Position numbers and translations under genes: made by a program | Shown: positions 26,207 through 36,802 of the stretch, piece after piece | How the letters are laid out: the number at the start of each line of letters is the position of its first letter | Numbering within the stretch: the first letter of the stretch is position 1 | Notes under the pieces: model-generated | What the model was told of the DNA's origin: nothing | The model's input: the letters and a program-made list of their open reading frames with translations, nothing else | Database searches by the model: none | Origin: Rhizobium sp. P32RR-XVIII | GTDB taxonomy: Bacteria > Pseudomonadota > Alphaproteobacteria > Rhizobiales > Rhizobiaceae | DNA: 64,000 nucleotides | NCBI RefSeq assembly: GCF_012641395.1 | Contig: NZ_JABAIH010000001.1 | Location: forward strand, 806,001-870,000 | Direction of reading: 5' to 3'

Positions 26207-28027
26207 ATGAAAAAGCTCAAGATTGCCCATCAGCTTTTTGCCCTTGTCGGAGTTCTTATGGCAGCCTTTGCGCTGGCCACGTTTTTCCAGATCAAAACGA
26301 CAGAGCAATCCATCTACAATGACCGCTTCGATCTGCTCCGCACGCAGGTCGAGTCGGCGATCTCGGTCCTCAATGCCTATTACGAAAGGGAAAAGGTCGG
26401 TGAGATGACGCATGAGGCCGCCCAGGCCGAAGCGTTCAAGGTGCTCTCCAAGGTCAAGTTCGAGCCAACCGGCTATGTCTTTGGTTTCGACTACAATGTC
26501 GTCCAGCGCTTCCATCCGAGCCCGGTCAATCTCGGCAAGGACATGAGCGGCCAGGTTGACCAGCGCGGCACGCATTTCAGCAAGGAAATGGTTGACAAGG
26601 CGATCGCCGGCGGCGGCCAGACGATCTATTTCTGGAGCAAGCCGGGCCGTCCGGATAGCGAACAATATCTGAAGGGCGCCTATTCCGCGGCCTTCGCTCC
26701 TTGGCAGATCGTCGTCGGTTGTGGGGTTTACTTCGATGACCTGCAGGTCCAGATCGATGCAACGATCTGGAAGGCGCTCGTTGCCTGCGGCATCATCTTC
26801 CTCGCGGGCATCGGCGCCGCAATCTACTTCATCCGCGGCATCTCCAAGCCGCTCAAGGATGTTCATCAGGCGCTGGAAAAAGTCGCGGATGAAGACGTGT
26901 CGCTGACCATCCCGCATACCGGCCTTAACAATGAAATCGGCATGATGGCGAAGGCCACCAAGTCGCTGCAGGAAAAGGTCAAGGAACGTCACGTCATGTC
27001 TGAGCGCGAAGCGGCTCAGCAGCTCGAACTCGAGAGCGAGCGCGAAAACAACCTGCGCAGTCAGCGTGACGAGGCGACCGGCCAAGCCCGCGTCGTCTCG
27101 ACGATCGGCCAGGCCCTGGAAAAGATCGCTCGCGGCGACTTGACCGTTCGTTGCGGCGATATCGGCCAGAAATACGCAGCCCTTCGCGACAACTTCAACG
27201 ATGCACTTTCGCATCTCGAAGCCGCGATGGCCAAGGTCAGCGCAAAGGGCGGCGACATCGGCGTTGCGAAGGAAGAAATTCGCCGTGCATCAAGCGAACT
27301 GTCGCAGCGCACCGAGCGCCAGGCAGCCAGCCTCGAGGAAACGTCGGCGGCGCTCGACGAGCTCACCGTTGCCGTTCGTCAGACGGCGGAAGGCGCGAGT
27401 GAGGCAAGCAAGCGCGTGCACGCCGTGAGCACCGAAGCGAGCCGCAGCGATGCGGTGGTTACCGAAGCGATCGAAGCGATGAGCGGTATCGAAAAATCTT
27501 CCGACGAGATCGGCAAGATCATCGGCGTCATCGACGAGATCGCCTTCCAGACGAATCTTCTGGCACTCAACGCCGGCGTCGAAGCTGCGCGTGCCGGCGA
27601 ATCCGGCAAGGGCTTTGCCGTCGTCGCCCAGGAGGTCCGCGAACTGGCTCAGCGCTCCGCCGCTGCCGCCAAGGAGATCAAGGACCAGATCGCCCGTTCC
27701 TCCAGCCAGGTCGATCAGGGCGTTCGCCTTGTCGGCGAGGCGGGAGAAGCACTGAAGCGTATCTCGGACCAGATCAAGGCTGCCAACGAGATCGTCGCCA
27801 AAATCGCTCACAGCGCCTCCGAACAGGATACGACGCTGCGTTCGATCTCGTCTTCGATGAACCAGCTCGACACGGCAACGCAGCAGAACGCGGCGATGGC
27901 GGAAGAAACGACGGCTTCGGCCGAGACTCTGGCTGCCGATACCGACGAACTGCTCAGCCTTATCCGTGGCTTCCACATCGGCGGTGCCGATCAGACCGCA
28001 GCTGCGCCGGCGCGCCGCGCCGCCTGA
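26207..28027 (+). CDS. Methyl-accepting chemotaxis protein with single cache domain
   Basis: A 606-residue chemoreceptor. An N-terminal membrane helix (about 8-28) and a second (about 188-210, [20 protein letters not shown]) enclose a periplasmic sCache_2 domain with the typical [13 protein letters not shown] and [15 protein letters not shown] segments, which bind small organic acids or similar. Two HAMP-like regions follow (212-265 and around 295-350), then the signalling domain with hairpin tip [20 protein letters not shown]. There is no C-terminal NWETF-type pentapeptide, so methylation would rely on CheR reaching neighbouring receptors. GGGAG lies 8 bases before the ATG. Confidence 0.94.
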   Translation: MKKLKIAHQLFALVGVLMAAFALATFFQIKTTEQSIYNDRFDLLRTQVESAISVLNAYYEREKVGEMTHEAAQAEAFKVLSKVKFEPTGYVFGFDYNVVQRFHPSPVNLGKDMSGQVDQRGTHFSKEMVDKAIAGGGQTIYFWSKPGRPDSEQYLKGAYSAAFAPWQIVVGCGVYFDDLQVQIDATIWKALVACGIIFLAGIGAAIYFIRGISKPLKDVHQALEKVADEDVSLTIPHTGLNNEIGMMAKATKSLQEKVKERHVMSEREAAQQLELESERENNLRSQRDEATGQARVVSTIGQALEKIARGDLTVRCGDIGQKYAALRDNFNDALSHLEAAMAKVSAKGGDIGVAKEEIRRASSELSQRTERQAASLEETSAALDELTVAVRQTAEGASEASKRVHAVSTEASRSDAVVTEAIEAMSGIEKSSDEIGKIIGVIDEIAFQTNLLALNAGVEAARAGESGKGFAVVAQEVRELAQRSAAAAKEIKDQIARSSSQVDQGVRLVGEAGEALKRISDQIKAANEIVAKIAHSASEQDTTLRSISSSMNQLDTATQQNAAMAEETTASAETLAADTDELLSLIRGFHIGGADQTAAAPARRAA

Positions 28028-28062
28028 GTCTTAAACACGGCTATTTCATCACCTATGCATTT

Positions 28063-28090
28063 GCGGCCGCCGGAGAAGTCCGGCGGCCGC
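28063..28090 (+). terminator. Perfect hairpin between the converging chemoreceptor and glyS genes
   Basis: GCGGCCGCCGG (28063-28073) pairs perfectly with CCGGCGGCCGC (28080-28090) over a 6-base loop. No long T run on either side, so it may be a weak or factor-assisted bidirectional terminator. Confidence 0.6.
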
Positions 28091-28128
28091 GTTCACTTGC
28101 ACAGGATGAAGGTTGCTTCCCGGGGCCT

Positions 28129-30441
28129 CTACCCCGCAATCTTCGAGAAGTCCGCAACGGTGCCCGTCGCCTCGCGGATCAGCCGCAGCAGCGCAAGGCG
28201 GTTGGCGCGGATCGCCGCATCTTCGTCGTTTACGAGCACGTCATCGAAGAAGCGGTCAACCGGGGCGCGCAGTTTCGAAAGCGCTTCCATGGCCGAGCGG
28301 AAATCTTCCTTGGCGATTGCTGCGGAAGCCTCGGCGGCGGCCTTGGTGATGGCCACGAACAGTTCCTTTTCGGCATCGAGCCGGAACAGCTTCTCCGAAA
28401 CGCCGTCGGCGATCACCGTGCCCTTCTTCTCCTCCGCCGCAAGAATCTGCGTCGCGCGCTTGGTGCCGACCAAAAGGTTCTTGCCGTCCTCGGAGGTAAT
28501 GAAGGCCGTAAGCGCCTCGACGCGCCGGACGATCATCAGCAGGTCGTCGGCGTCCGGTGTCAGCACCGCATCGATGAGATCGTAGCGGGCGCCCTGGTCG
28601 CGGAGATAGACCTTCAGCCGGTCGTGGAAGAAGGAGAGGAGGCTGATCGCCAGCTCGGCCTCTTCTTCGATCGTCTTCGGATGACCCTTGGCAAGATAGG
28701 TCTTGCAGTATTCGATAGCGGCGTACTGTTCCTTTATGAGTTTCTCGAACTCGACCCTGTCCTCACCCTGTTGGATCTTGAGCTCGAACAGCCTTATCGA
28801 ATCTTCATGACTCGTCATGGCCACGGCCCACTCGCTACGAAACGCAGCGCGAAATACCGGGACGAGGGGTGCTCTGATGCCCCGTTCCAGCAGCAGCCTG
28901 ATCGATCCCAGCGCCGCTCGTCTCAGCGCAAACGGATCCTTCGAACCGGTTGGCTTTTCGTCTATGCGCCAGAACCAGACAAGTGTGTCGATCTTGTCGG
29001 CAAGAGCCAGCGCTATGGCGACGTTGTCGGTCGGCACGCGGTCGGCAGGGCCTTGAGGCTTGTAGTGGTCCTCGATAGCCGCCGCCACCGATGGATCTTC
29101 ACCTTGCAGCAGGGCGTATTTCTTCCCCATTGCACCCTGCAACTCCGGGAACTCGCCGACGATCTCGGTTCTGAGGTCGGCTTTCGACAACACCGCGGCA
29201 CGGCTGACCTTCACAGGATCGGCATTGACGATCTTGCCGATTTCGCCGGCAAGATTGCGAATCCGGGTTACCCGTTCGCCCTGCGTCCCGATGCTCGCAT
29301 GGAACGTCACATGCAGGGCGTCGAGCTTCGCCATCCGCTGGTCGAGCGGCTTCTTGAGATCGAGCCCGAACTTTTTTGCCGAAGCCACCAGCGTCTCGAG
29401 ATCCGGCAGGTCTCCCTGGTCGCGCTTCCAGAAGTGCAGCGCGTCGGATAGCCGGGCGCGCACGACCTTGCCGTTGCCGTGGATGATTTCCTTGCCGCCG
29501 TCGCTCGCCTCAATGTTGGAAACCAGGATGAACTTGTTGGAAAGCGTCTCTTCACCCTGTTTGCGAGTGACGAAGCATTTCTGGTTCGTCTTGATCGTCA
29601 GGCGGATGATTTCGGAGGGGATCGAAAGATAATCCTCCTCGAAAGTCCCCATCAGCACCTGCGGCCACTCCACAAGGCCGGAGACTTCTTCGAGCAGGCC
29701 TTCGTCTTCCACCAGTTCCAACCCGCTTGCGAAAGCAAGGTTGGCGGCATCCGATGCGATGATCTCCTTGCGCCGTTCGGCGTCCAGGATGACCTTGGCC
29801 TTTTGAAGGCTCGAGACGTAATCGTCGAAACGCTTGACGGTGATGGCACCCGGCGCATGGAAGCGATGGCCATAGGTGACATTCGAAGCGACGATGCCGT
29901 CGATCTCGAAGGGGATGACGATCGTTTCCTCGTGCTCGGTGCCGAAGGTGCAGACGATCGACTCCAACGGCCGAACCCAGGTGAGCGAACCGGGCTTGGC
30001 AGAGGCCTTGCCCCAGCGCATGGGCTTGGGCCAGGGAAAATTGCGGATGATGCCCGGCATCACCTCGGTGACGATCTCTTCCGTTGCCCGGCCGGGCTTG
30101 GAGATGACGGCGACGTAGAAATCGCCCTTCTTCGGATCGCTCTGAACCTGCGCCTCGGAGATCGAGGAAAGGCCGGCGCCGCGCAGGAAGCCCTCGATCG
30201 CCTTTTCGTTGGCGTCGGTGCGCGGTCCCTTGCGCTCCTCGCGCACATCGGCGGAGCGGGCGGTCAGGCCGTGAATGTCGAGCGTCAGGCGGCGCGGCGT
30301 CCAGTATTCGCGCGCACCCTCATAGGAGAGACCGGCCTCCACCAGCGCATCGGTGACGAGCTTCTTCAGGTCGCCGGCAGCCTTGCGCTGCATACGAGCT
30401 GGAATCTCTTCGGAGCGAAGTTCGAGAAGCAGGTTCGGCAT
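28129..30441 (-). CDS. glyS: Glycyl-tRNA synthetase beta subunit
   Basis: A 770-residue beta subunit, normal length. It starts with the conserved [18 protein letters not shown] and YTPRRL-like segment ([15 protein letters not shown]), carries the B3/4 and HD-like regions in the middle, and ends with the anticodon-binding part ([19 protein letters not shown]). It recognises tRNA-Gly and completes the enzyme with the alpha subunit (glyQ at 18854-19813). The start at 30441 is preferred to the long extension to 30576, which is not protein-like and runs into a repeat. It is on the opposite strand from glyQ and 8 kb away, so the two subunits are made from separate transcripts. Confidence 0.97.
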   Translation of the reverse strand: MPNLLLELRSEEIPARMQRKAAGDLKKLVTDALVEAGLSYEGAREYWTPRRLTLDIHGLTARSADVREERKGPRTDANEKAIEGFLRGAGLSSISEAQVQSDPKKGDFYVAVISKPGRATEEIVTEVMPGIIRNFPWPKPMRWGKASAKPGSLTWVRPLESIVCTFGTEHEETIVIPFEIDGIVASNVTYGHRFHAPGAITVKRFDDYVSSLQKAKVILDAERRKEIIASDAANLAFASGLELVEDEGLLEEVSGLVEWPQVLMGTFEEDYLSIPSEIIRLTIKTNQKCFVTRKQGEETLSNKFILVSNIEASDGGKEIIHGNGKVVRARLSDALHFWKRDQGDLPDLETLVASAKKFGLDLKKPLDQRMAKLDALHVTFHASIGTQGERVTRIRNLAGEIGKIVNADPVKVSRAAVLSKADLRTEIVGEFPELQGAMGKKYALLQGEDPSVAAAIEDHYKPQGPADRVPTDNVAIALALADKIDTLVWFWRIDEKPTGSKDPFALRRAALGSIRLLLERGIRAPLVPVFRAAFRSEWAVAMTSHEDSIRLFELKIQQGEDRVEFEKLIKEQYAAIEYCKTYLAKGHPKTIEEEAELAISLLSFFHDRLKVYLRDQGARYDLIDAVLTPDADDLLMIVRRVEALTAFITSEDGKNLLVGTKRATQILAAEEKKGTVIADGVSEKLFRLDAEKELFVAITKAAAEASAAIAKEDFRSAMEALSKLRAPVDRFFDDVLVNDEDAAIRANRLALLRLIREATGTVADFSKIAG

Positions 30442-30576
30442 GTCACTTTTCCTTGCCTCCGCAGGGGAGGGGTGGTCCAAAACGGTCGCCTCTGCTACCA
30501 AAGAAAGCCGCATCTGCACAACCGCAAAAACAGCTATCGTTGCCGTGACATGGGCATTCGAGCGACGTTGTGCCAT

Positions 30577-30700
30577 GCTGCCCCCTCATCCGGCTGCCGC
30601 CACCTTCTCCCAGACGGGGAGAAGGGACTTGTGGCGGTGCCTCTTTTCCCCTTCGCCCCAGCGGGGAGAAGGTGCCCGAAGGGCGGATGAGGGGGCCACA
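30577..30700. repeat. Mosaic palindromic repeat (RIME-like), copy 2, in the glyS-tex gap
   Basis: Arms CCCCCTCATCCG (30581-30592) and CGGATGAGGGGG (30684-30695) enclose two hairpin modules: CCTTCTCCC-AGAC-GGGGAGAAGG and CTTCGCCCC-AGCG-GGGGAGAAG. It occupies the middle of the 374-base gap between the divergent glyS and tex genes. The rest of the gap, 30442-30576 and 30701-30815, shows no feature I can name; promoters of both genes must be there. Confidence 0.8.
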
Positions 30701-30815
30701 CACGCTCAAACGCATATGAAACAAACACACTCCGCTGTGGAAAGCTCCCTCGGGCATTGCCTTGCCGCTTTTGACCGCTATTGTCCCGCAACTTTTGTGA
30801 AATGCAGGGATCCCC

Positions 30816-33125
30816 ATGGCCGCAGACCTCCGCTTGCTTGCCGCAGTCATCGCCTCCGAAATCAATGCCCGGCCGGATCAGGCCAAGGCCGCGATCGAAC
30901 TGCTCGATGAGGGCGCTACGGTTCCCTTCATCGCCCGCTATCGCAAGGAAGTGACGGGCGGGCTGGACGACGGACAGCTTCGCACGCTCGCCGAGCGCCT
31001 CGTCTATCTCCGCGAGCTGGAAGCCCGCCGCGCCGCGATCGTCGATTCGATCACCGGGCAGGACAAGATGACCGACGAGCTGATGGGCAAGATCACAGGC
31101 GCCGCAACCAAGGCGGAGCTTGAAGACCTCTATCTGCCGTACAAGCCGAAGCGCCGCACCCGCGCCGAGATCGCCCGCGAGCGCGGCCTCGCTCCGCTTG
31201 CCGATGCCATTCTCGCCGACCGCTCCAAGGAACCGGCGGTTCTTGCCGAAGGCTACATCACTGCGGATGTCCCGGATGTAAAGACGGCGCTGGAAGGCGC
31301 GCGCGACATCGTTGCGGAAGGCATCACTGAAAATGCCGACCTGCTTGGTAAGCTGCGTGCCCACATGCGCCAGGCAGCGCTTCTGAAGGCCAAGGTCGTC
31401 GATGGCAAGCAGGCGGCGGGAGAGAAATTCTCCGACTATTTCGATCATTCCGAACGCTGGGCGACGGCACCCGGCCACCGCGCGCTCGCCATGCTGCGCG
31501 GCTGGAACGAGGAAGTGCTGACGTTGACGATCGAGGCGGATGGGGAAACCGTCTCGCCGAACAAGCCGGTCGAGCGCATGATCGCGGCGGCCTATGAGAT
31601 CGGCGCGAGCCGGCCCGGCGACCGCTGGCTGATGGATGTCGCAAGCTGGACCTGGCGCGTGAAGCTTTCCATGTCGCTGTCGCTCGACCTGATGCGGGAA
31701 TTGCGTGAACGCGCCGAGGAAGAGGCGATCCACGTCTTCGCCCGCAATCTGAAAGACCTGCTGCTTGCCGCACCCGCCGGTTCGCGCGCGACGATGGGCC
31801 TCGATCCGGGCATCCGCACCGGCGTCAAGGTCGCCGTGGTCGACGGCACCGGCAAGGTAGTCGCCACCTCCACCGTCTATCCCTTCCAGCCGAGGAACGA
31901 TGTTCGCGGCGCGCAGGTCGAGCTCGCCTCGCTGATCCGCAAGCACAATGTCGAGCTGATCTCGATCGGCAACGGTACCGGCAGCCGTGAGACCGAAAAG
32001 CTGGTGGCCGACATGTTGGCCGATCTTCCGGGCACGAAGCCCACCAAGGTCATCGTTTCCGAAGCCGGCGCTTCCGTCTATTCAGCCTCCGCAACCGCTG
32101 CGGCCGAGTTCCCGCAGCTCGACGTCTCCCTCCGCGGCGCGGTCTCGATCGCTCGGCGCCTGCAGGATCCGCTCGCCGAACTCGTGAAGATCGAGCCGAA
32201 ATCGATCGGCGTCGGCCAGTATCAGCACGATGTCGACCAGCAGAAGCTGTCTCGCTCGCTGGATGCCGTCGTCGAAGACGCGGTGAATGCTGTCGGTGTC
32301 GATCTCAACACGGCCTCAGCGCCGCTTTTGTCCCGTGTCTCAGGTCTTGGGCCGTCAATTGCCGAAGCCATCGTCGTCCATCGCGATCAGAACGGTCCGT
32401 TCGAAACCCGCCGCGGCCTGTTGAAAGTCGCGCGCCTCGGCAACCGCACCTTCGAGCAGGCGGCAGGCTTCCTGCGCATTCCGGCCGGCAAGGAGCCCCT
32501 GGATGCGTCATCGGTGCATCCGGAAGCCTATGGCGTGGCGAAGAAGATCGTCGCCGCCTGCGGCCGCGACCTGCGTACGCTGATGGGCGACAGCGCCGCG
32601 TTGAAGGCGATCGATCCGCGCCAGTTCATCGACGAGAAATTCGGTCTGCCGACGGTCAAGGACATTCTTGCGGAATTGGAAAAGCCCGGCCGCGATCCGC
32701 GTCCGAGTTTCAAGACGGCGACCTTTGCCGAAGGCGTCCACGAAATCTCCGACCTCAAGCCTGGCATGGTCCTGGAAGGCACGGTGACGAATGTTGCGGC
32801 CTTCGGGGCCTTCGTCGACATCGGCGTCCATCAGGACGGGCTTGTGCATGTCTCGCAGCTTGCCGATCGCTTTGTCAAAGATCCTCACGAAGTTGTGAAA
32901 GCCGGCGATGTCGTCAAAGTCCGCGTCGTCGAGGTCGATGCAAAGCGCAAGCGGATCGGTCTTTCCATGCGCAAGGACGATGGCTCCTCGGCTCCGGCGC
33001 CGCGTGGCGAAACCCGTGGAAATCAGGGCTCCGGATCACGCAACGACCGCCGCCCGGCCGCCCCGAAACAGGAGACGCAAGGCGCGTTTGGAGCGGCTCT
33101 CGCGGAGGCCATGAAGCGAAAATAA
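30816..33125 (+). CDS. tex: Tex family RNA-binding transcription accessory protein
   Basis: A 769-residue protein with the Tex domain order: an N-terminal helical region with [19 protein letters not shown], a RuvC/YqgF-like core ([21 protein letters not shown], near 330-345), helix-hairpin-helix units ([20 protein letters not shown]), and a C-terminal S1 RNA-binding domain ([20 protein letters not shown], about 655-725). A basic, Gly/Pro-rich tail follows. Tex is related to eukaryotic Spt6 and acts in transcription and RNA metabolism. No partner genes are near; cfa follows after a hairpin. Confidence 0.95.
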   Translation: MAADLRLLAAVIASEINARPDQAKAAIELLDEGATVPFIARYRKEVTGGLDDGQLRTLAERLVYLRELEARRAAIVDSITGQDKMTDELMGKITGAATKAELEDLYLPYKPKRRTRAEIARERGLAPLADAILADRSKEPAVLAEGYITADVPDVKTALEGARDIVAEGITENADLLGKLRAHMRQAALLKAKVVDGKQAAGEKFSDYFDHSERWATAPGHRALAMLRGWNEEVLTLTIEADGETVSPNKPVERMIAAAYEIGASRPGDRWLMDVASWTWRVKLSMSLSLDLMRELRERAEEEAIHVFARNLKDLLLAAPAGSRATMGLDPGIRTGVKVAVVDGTGKVVATSTVYPFQPRNDVRGAQVELASLIRKHNVELISIGNGTGSRETEKLVADMLADLPGTKPTKVIVSEAGASVYSASATAAAEFPQLDVSLRGAVSIARRLQDPLAELVKIEPKSIGVGQYQHDVDQQKLSRSLDAVVEDAVNAVGVDLNTASAPLLSRVSGLGPSIAEAIVVHRDQNGPFETRRGLLKVARLGNRTFEQAAGFLRIPAGKEPLDASSVHPEAYGVAKKIVAACGRDLRTLMGDSAALKAIDPRQFIDEKFGLPTVKDILAELEKPGRDPRPSFKTATFAEGVHEISDLKPGMVLEGTVTNVAAFGAFVDIGVHQDGLVHVSQLADRFVKDPHEVVKAGDVVKVRVVEVDAKRKRIGLSMRKDDGSSAPAPRGETRGNQGSGSRNDRRPAAPKQETQGAFGAALAEAMKRK

Positions 33126-33159
33126 GGGCTTAGGCGGCCAGATTGCAAAAATATCACAG

Positions 33160-33188
33160 TTTGGCAGTCTTGTTGCAGCAGTGCCAAA
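33160..33188 (+). promoter_or_regulatory. Inverted repeat upstream of cfa
   Basis: TTTGGCA (33160-33166) and TGCCAAA (33182-33188), perfect 7-bp arms 15 bases apart, in the 139-base gap between tex and cfa. There is no T run, so it is more likely an operator or mRNA hairpin than a terminator. Confidence 0.35.
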
Positions 33189-33264
33189 TACGGCGCTTGT
33201 GTGGCTGGAGAGAGGGACTAAATTTAACCCGTACCATCCTGTCACATAATGCGAGGCCCTACCC

Positions 33265-34524
33265 ATGGCGTCGGGATTCCTATCCATTGTCCAAAAGATC
33301 ATCCGCAAGGGTAATCTGAAACTCACACTCGCCAACGGCGAGACGCACACCGTTGGCGACGGCACCGGTGGTCTTGTCGCGGTGCGCATCGCCGATGACG
33401 AGGCGGAGAAGCTTATTCGCCGCGACCCCACCCTCAAGCTCGGCGAAATGTATATGGACGGCCGGTTTATCGTCGAGCAAGGCGATATCTACGACTTCCT
33501 GTCCATGGTGAAGCAGAACACCACCAACGAAATCTTCGATATTCCGATGGCCGCACTGCTGATCGGCCGTATCGCCCTGCAGCAGTTGAAGAGCCGGCTG
33601 CCGGTCAACCATAACAAGCGCAACGTCGCGCACCATTACGATCTGTCGGAGAAGCTCTTCGAACTCTTCCTCGACGAAGACTGGCAGTATTCCTGCGCCT
33701 ATTTCGATCCGCCGGGCATCAGCCTTGAGGAAGCCCAGGTCGCCAAGAAGCGCCATATCGCCGCCAAGCTGCTGCTGAAGCCCGAGCAGCACATTCTGGA
33801 AATCGGCTCCGGCTGGGGTGGCATGGGCATGTATCTGGCGGAATCGACGCCAGACGTCGATCTCACCGGCATCACGCTCAGTGAGGAGCAGCTGAAGATC
33901 TCGCGCGAGCGGGCCGAAAAGCGCGGTCTTGCCGGTCGCGTCCGCTTCGAGCTGCAGGACTACCGCACGATGAAGGGCAAGAAGTTCGACCGCATCGTTT
34001 CGGTCGGCATGTTCGAGCATGTCGGCATCGGCAATTTCGGCAACTTCTTCAAGAAAGTGCATGAGTTTCTTGCAGATGACGGTGTCATGGTGCTGCATTC
34101 GATCGCGCGCCCGAAGCCGAGCTTTGCGACGAATGCCTTCATCGAGAAGTATATCTTCCCGCAAGGCTATATCCCGTCGATCGGCGAGACACTGCCTTTC
34201 ATTGAGAAGGCGGGCCTGCTGGTCCGCGATGTCGAGGTCCTGCCGCTGCACTATGCCTACACGCTCCGTCACTGGCGCGAGCGCTTCGTGGCACGCAAGG
34301 CGGAAGCCGTCGCCCTTTACGACGAACGCTTCTTCCGCATGTGGGAGTTCTATCTCGCCGGCTCCGAAATGGGTTTCCGCTGGGACGAGCTCTTCATCAT
34401 GCAGATCCAAATTTCCAAGAACCAGTATTCGACCCCGGACAACCGCAACTACATTGCCGAGAACGAGGCGAAGCTGAAGCAGTTCGAGGCCACGCGTCCG
34501 CCCTTGGAAAAGGTCATCATCTGA
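33265..34524 (+). CDS. cfa: Cyclopropane-fatty-acyl-phospholipid synthase
   Basis: Adds a methylene bridge from SAM to unsaturated acyl chains of membrane phospholipids. The 419-residue protein has the N-terminal CFA region, then NVAHHYDLSEKLFELFLDED and QYSCAYFD, the SAM-binding LEIGSGWGGMGMYLAES, YRTMKGKKFDRIVSVGMFEHVG and a C-terminal RHWRERF segment. Rhizobia usually carry more than one cfa gene. An inverted repeat (33160-33188) lies upstream. A hairpin terminator with a UUCG-type loop follows. Confidence 0.95.
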   Translation: MASGFLSIVQKIIRKGNLKLTLANGETHTVGDGTGGLVAVRIADDEAEKLIRRDPTLKLGEMYMDGRFIVEQGDIYDFLSMVKQNTTNEIFDIPMAALLIGRIALQQLKSRLPVNHNKRNVAHHYDLSEKLFELFLDEDWQYSCAYFDPPGISLEEAQVAKKRHIAAKLLLKPEQHILEIGSGWGGMGMYLAESTPDVDLTGITLSEEQLKISRERAEKRGLAGRVRFELQDYRTMKGKKFDRIVSVGMFEHVGIGNFGNFFKKVHEFLADDGVMVLHSIARPKPSFATNAFIEKYIFPQGYIPSIGETLPFIEKAGLLVRDVEVLPLHYAYTLRHWRERFVARKAEAVALYDERFFRMWEFYLAGSEMGFRWDELFIMQIQISKNQYSTPDNRNYIAENEAKLKQFEATRPPLEKVII

Positions 34525-34532
34525 CATTACGG

Positions 34533-34560
34533 GCGCGGCTTCGGCCGCGCTCCTTCTTTA
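34533..34560 (+). terminator. Terminator after cfa with a TTCG tetraloop
   Basis: GCGCGGC (34533-34539) and GCCGCGC (34544-34550) around TTCG, then TCCTTCTTTA. The TTCG loop makes it unusually stable. It ends 16 bases before the next gene's start. Confidence 0.8.
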
Positions 34561-34575
34561 AGGAAAGTCTTGCAG

Positions 34576-35157
34576 ATGAGCGGTGTATTTCCTGAAATCC
34601 ATCTTGTCCGCCACGGCGAAACGGAGTGGTCGCTCTCCGGAAAGCATACCGGCAGGAGCGATATTCCGTTGACCCCGGACGGCGAGGCGGCCGCCCGCAA
34701 ACTCGCCGATCGGCTTAAGGGACTGACGGTTTCAGCCGTCTGGTCCAGCCCCTCCCAGAGAGCCCAAAACACCTGCACTCTTGCCGGTTTCCGTGCAAAT
34801 GCGGTTATAAAGCCGGATCTCGCCGAATGGGACTACGGTGCCTATGAAGGCGTCACGACGAAGGAAATCCTCGCGACTAGGCCCGGCTGGCAGCTCTTCC
34901 GCGACGGATGTCCGGACGGAGAAATGGCCGCGGACGTCGGTGCAAGGGCGGATCGTATCGTCAGCGAGCTTCGCAATGCCAACGCAGCCGTGCTGATCTT
35001 TTCCAGCTCCCACTTTCTCCGTGTGCTCGCCGCACGCTGGCTCGGGCTGCCGCCGGAAGACGGATCGCGCCTTGTCCTCGATACCGCGAGCATCAGCGTT
35101 CTGGGCTATGAGCACGACCTGACGGAGCCGGTCATTCGGCGGTGGAACCAGCGTTAG
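34576..35157 (+). CDS. Histidine phosphatase (phosphoglycerate mutase-like)
   Basis: A 193-residue member of the histidine phosphatase superfamily. The catalytic motif is LVRHGETEWS at the N-terminus, with the arginine in SSPSQRAQNT, the acidic residue in EWDYGAYEG and the second His in SSSHFLRVLA. The family acts on phosphosugars, nucleotides or phosphoproteins; this one cannot be assigned a substrate. I use the ATG at 34576, with AAGGAAAG 8 bases upstream; a TTG at 34570 is unlikely. The next gene begins within or right after it. Confidence 0.9.
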   Translation: MSGVFPEIHLVRHGETEWSLSGKHTGRSDIPLTPDGEAAARKLADRLKGLTVSAVWSSPSQRAQNTCTLAGFRANAVIKPDLAEWDYGAYEGVTTKEILATRPGWQLFRDGCPDGEMAADVGARADRIVSELRNANAAVLIFSSSHFLRVLAARWLGLPPEDGSRLVLDTASISVLGYEHDLTEPVIRRWNQR

Positions 35158-35237
35158 CAACGAGGCAGTCGCCTGAGGGCGAGCTTGAACTATTGAATTT
35201 AAAAGCTTATTTCGAGTTAGGGCACTCGGATTGGCTT

Positions 35238-35723
35238 ATGCGAACACGTCTCGACGACTTTATCAGCAGAATCTCCGCGCAAAGAGACATACTCAACTCC
35301 ATCGCGGAAAGGCGGCCGGAACTGCCGGATGGACCAATATTGGAGATCGGTCTCGGCAACGGCCGGACCTATAGTCACTTGCGTGCGCGCTTCCCTGACC
35401 TGCGCATCATCGCCTTCGATCACGAAAACGGTGCGCACGGAAGCTGTCGGCCCGATGATGCGGATGTCGTGCTCGGCGATATCCAGGAAACTTGCATGAG
35501 TTATAACGGTGCAGCGGCAGCCGTCGCTCATGCCGATATCGGCACCGGCTACCCGGAAAAGGATGCAATCATCCGCCAGTGGTTACCGTCCCGCATCGTC
35601 GCTGTGCTAGCGCGCGGCGGATTTGCGGTCAGCGGCCTGGAGTTGAGGCATCCCGAACTTGAGGAAATTCCGCCGCCTCCGTCTGTCGAGAAGGGCCGCT
35701 ACTTTCTCTATCGCCGCAGATGA
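35238..35723 (+). CDS. SAM-dependent methyltransferase, Methyltransf_17-like
   Basis: A 161-residue protein with the short Rossmann fold of the family: RLDDFISRISAQRDILN at the start, LEIGLGNGRTYSHLRA as the SAM loop, IIAFDHENGAHG, then VLGDIQETC, HADIGTGYPEKD and VEKGRYFLYRRR at the end. It is shorter than most methyltransferases and its substrate is unknown. The frame is open from a GTG at 35142, overlapping the phosphatase gene, but the ATG at 35238 matches the family start better. It lies between the phosphatase and ubiA on one strand. Confidence 0.82.
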   Translation: MRTRLDDFISRISAQRDILNSIAERRPELPDGPILEIGLGNGRTYSHLRARFPDLRIIAFDHENGAHGSCRPDDADVVLGDIQETCMSYNGAAAAVAHADIGTGYPEKDAIIRQWLPSRIVAVLARGGFAVSGLELRHPELEEIPPPPSVEKGRYFLYRRR

Positions 35724-35783
35724 ACGCTCGGCGCCGACGGCCCGGCTATTGACCCGCCCGGCGCCTGGTCGCTAGATGGCCGC

Positions 35784-36743
35784 ATGCAACAGATTGGCGG
35801 CTTCAACGGGCGCGTCGCCGACGCTCCTTCGGACAATTGGGTTTACCGGATTTTGCCTCCGTGGCTCTGGCCCTATGCGCAGCTTGCGCGCTGGGACAGG
35901 CCGATCGGCTGGCAGCTTCTCATGTGGCCCTGTTTCTGGTCGGTCGCACTCGCAGCAAATGCTGCCGCGGCCCGGGGCCTCTTCTCCGGCTCGCAGATGC
36001 TGTTTCATCTGTTTCTCTACTTCATAGGTGCCGTCGCCATGCGCGGGGCAGGATGCACCTATAACGATCTGGTCGACCATCAGATCGACATGGAAGTTGC
36101 GCGTACCCGCTCGCGGCCCTTGCCGTCGGGGCGTGTCACGCGAACCCAGGCGAAGATCTTCATCGTGCTTCAAGCGTTCGTGGGCCTGCTGGTGCTGTTA
36201 CAGTTCAATTGGTTCGCGGTTGTTCTCGGCATACTTTCGCTTGCCATCGTCGCGCTCTATCCCTTTGCCAAGCGCTTCACCGATTGGCCGCAGTTCTTCC
36301 TTGGTCTTGCTTTTTCCTGGGGTGCGCTGATGGGTTGGGCCGGCATATTCGGCAGCCTGTCCTTTGCCGCGATCGCGCTTTATCTCGCTTCGATCGTCTG
36401 GACGATCGGTTATGACACGATCTATGCGCATCAGGACAAGGAAGACGACGAGTTGATCGGCGTGCGTTCGACTGCACGGCTTTTCGGCGAAAAGACGAAG
36501 CAGTGGCTTGTCGGTCTGTATGGCCTGACGCTCGTGCTTGCCTTTTGCGCTTTCGCGCTTGCGGGTGTCGGCTTGTTTGCCTATCTCGGCTTGCTCGTTG
36601 CCGCCGGCATGTTTGCCTGGCAGATCGTGACGATCAACATCGACGACGCCGACCAGTGCCTTGCCCTGTTCAAGTCCAACACACGCGTCGGTCTCATCAT
36701 CTTCGCCGGCCTCGTTCTTTCGCTTCTTTTCGTTCTGCCCTGA
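35784..36743 (+). CDS. ubiA: 4-hydroxybenzoate octaprenyltransferase
   Basis: Attaches the polyprenyl chain to 4-hydroxybenzoate in ubiquinone synthesis, in the inner membrane. The 319-residue protein has about 8-9 transmembrane helices and both aspartate-rich motifs: NDLVDHQIDMEVARTRSRPL and YDTIYAHQDKEDDELIGV. The length is normal. The chain would come from IspB (13344-14360). The convergent gene on the minus strand is separated by a shared terminator at 36757. Confidence 0.95.
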   Translation: MQQIGGFNGRVADAPSDNWVYRILPPWLWPYAQLARWDRPIGWQLLMWPCFWSVALAANAAAARGLFSGSQMLFHLFLYFIGAVAMRGAGCTYNDLVDHQIDMEVARTRSRPLPSGRVTRTQAKIFIVLQAFVGLLVLLQFNWFAVVLGILSLAIVALYPFAKRFTDWPQFFLGLAFSWGALMGWAGIFGSLSFAAIALYLASIVWTIGYDTIYAHQDKEDDELIGVRSTARLFGEKTKQWLVGLYGLTLVLAFCAFALAGVGLFAYLGLLVAAGMFAWQIVTINIDDADQCLALFKSNTRVGLIIFAGLVLSLLFVLP

Positions 36744-36756
36744 CGCGGAAACGAAA

Positions 36757-36789
36757 ATGCCCGGCACAATGGCCGGGCATCATTGTTTT
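36757..36789 (+). terminator. Bidirectional terminator between ubiA and the DUF6101 gene
   Basis: A 9-bp perfect stem ATGCCCGGC (36757-36765) / GCCGGGCAT (36772-36780) with a 6-base loop, followed by CATTGTTTTG on the plus strand and preceded by AAAA on the same side, so it can terminate in both directions. Confidence 0.82.
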
Positions 36790-36802
36790 GAAATGGCGCC
36801 GC

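Noticed and set aside
30442..30576. Open frame extending glyS by 45 codons upstream.
   Set aside because: Composition is not protein-like and the family start [14 protein letters not shown] has its own ATG at 30441.
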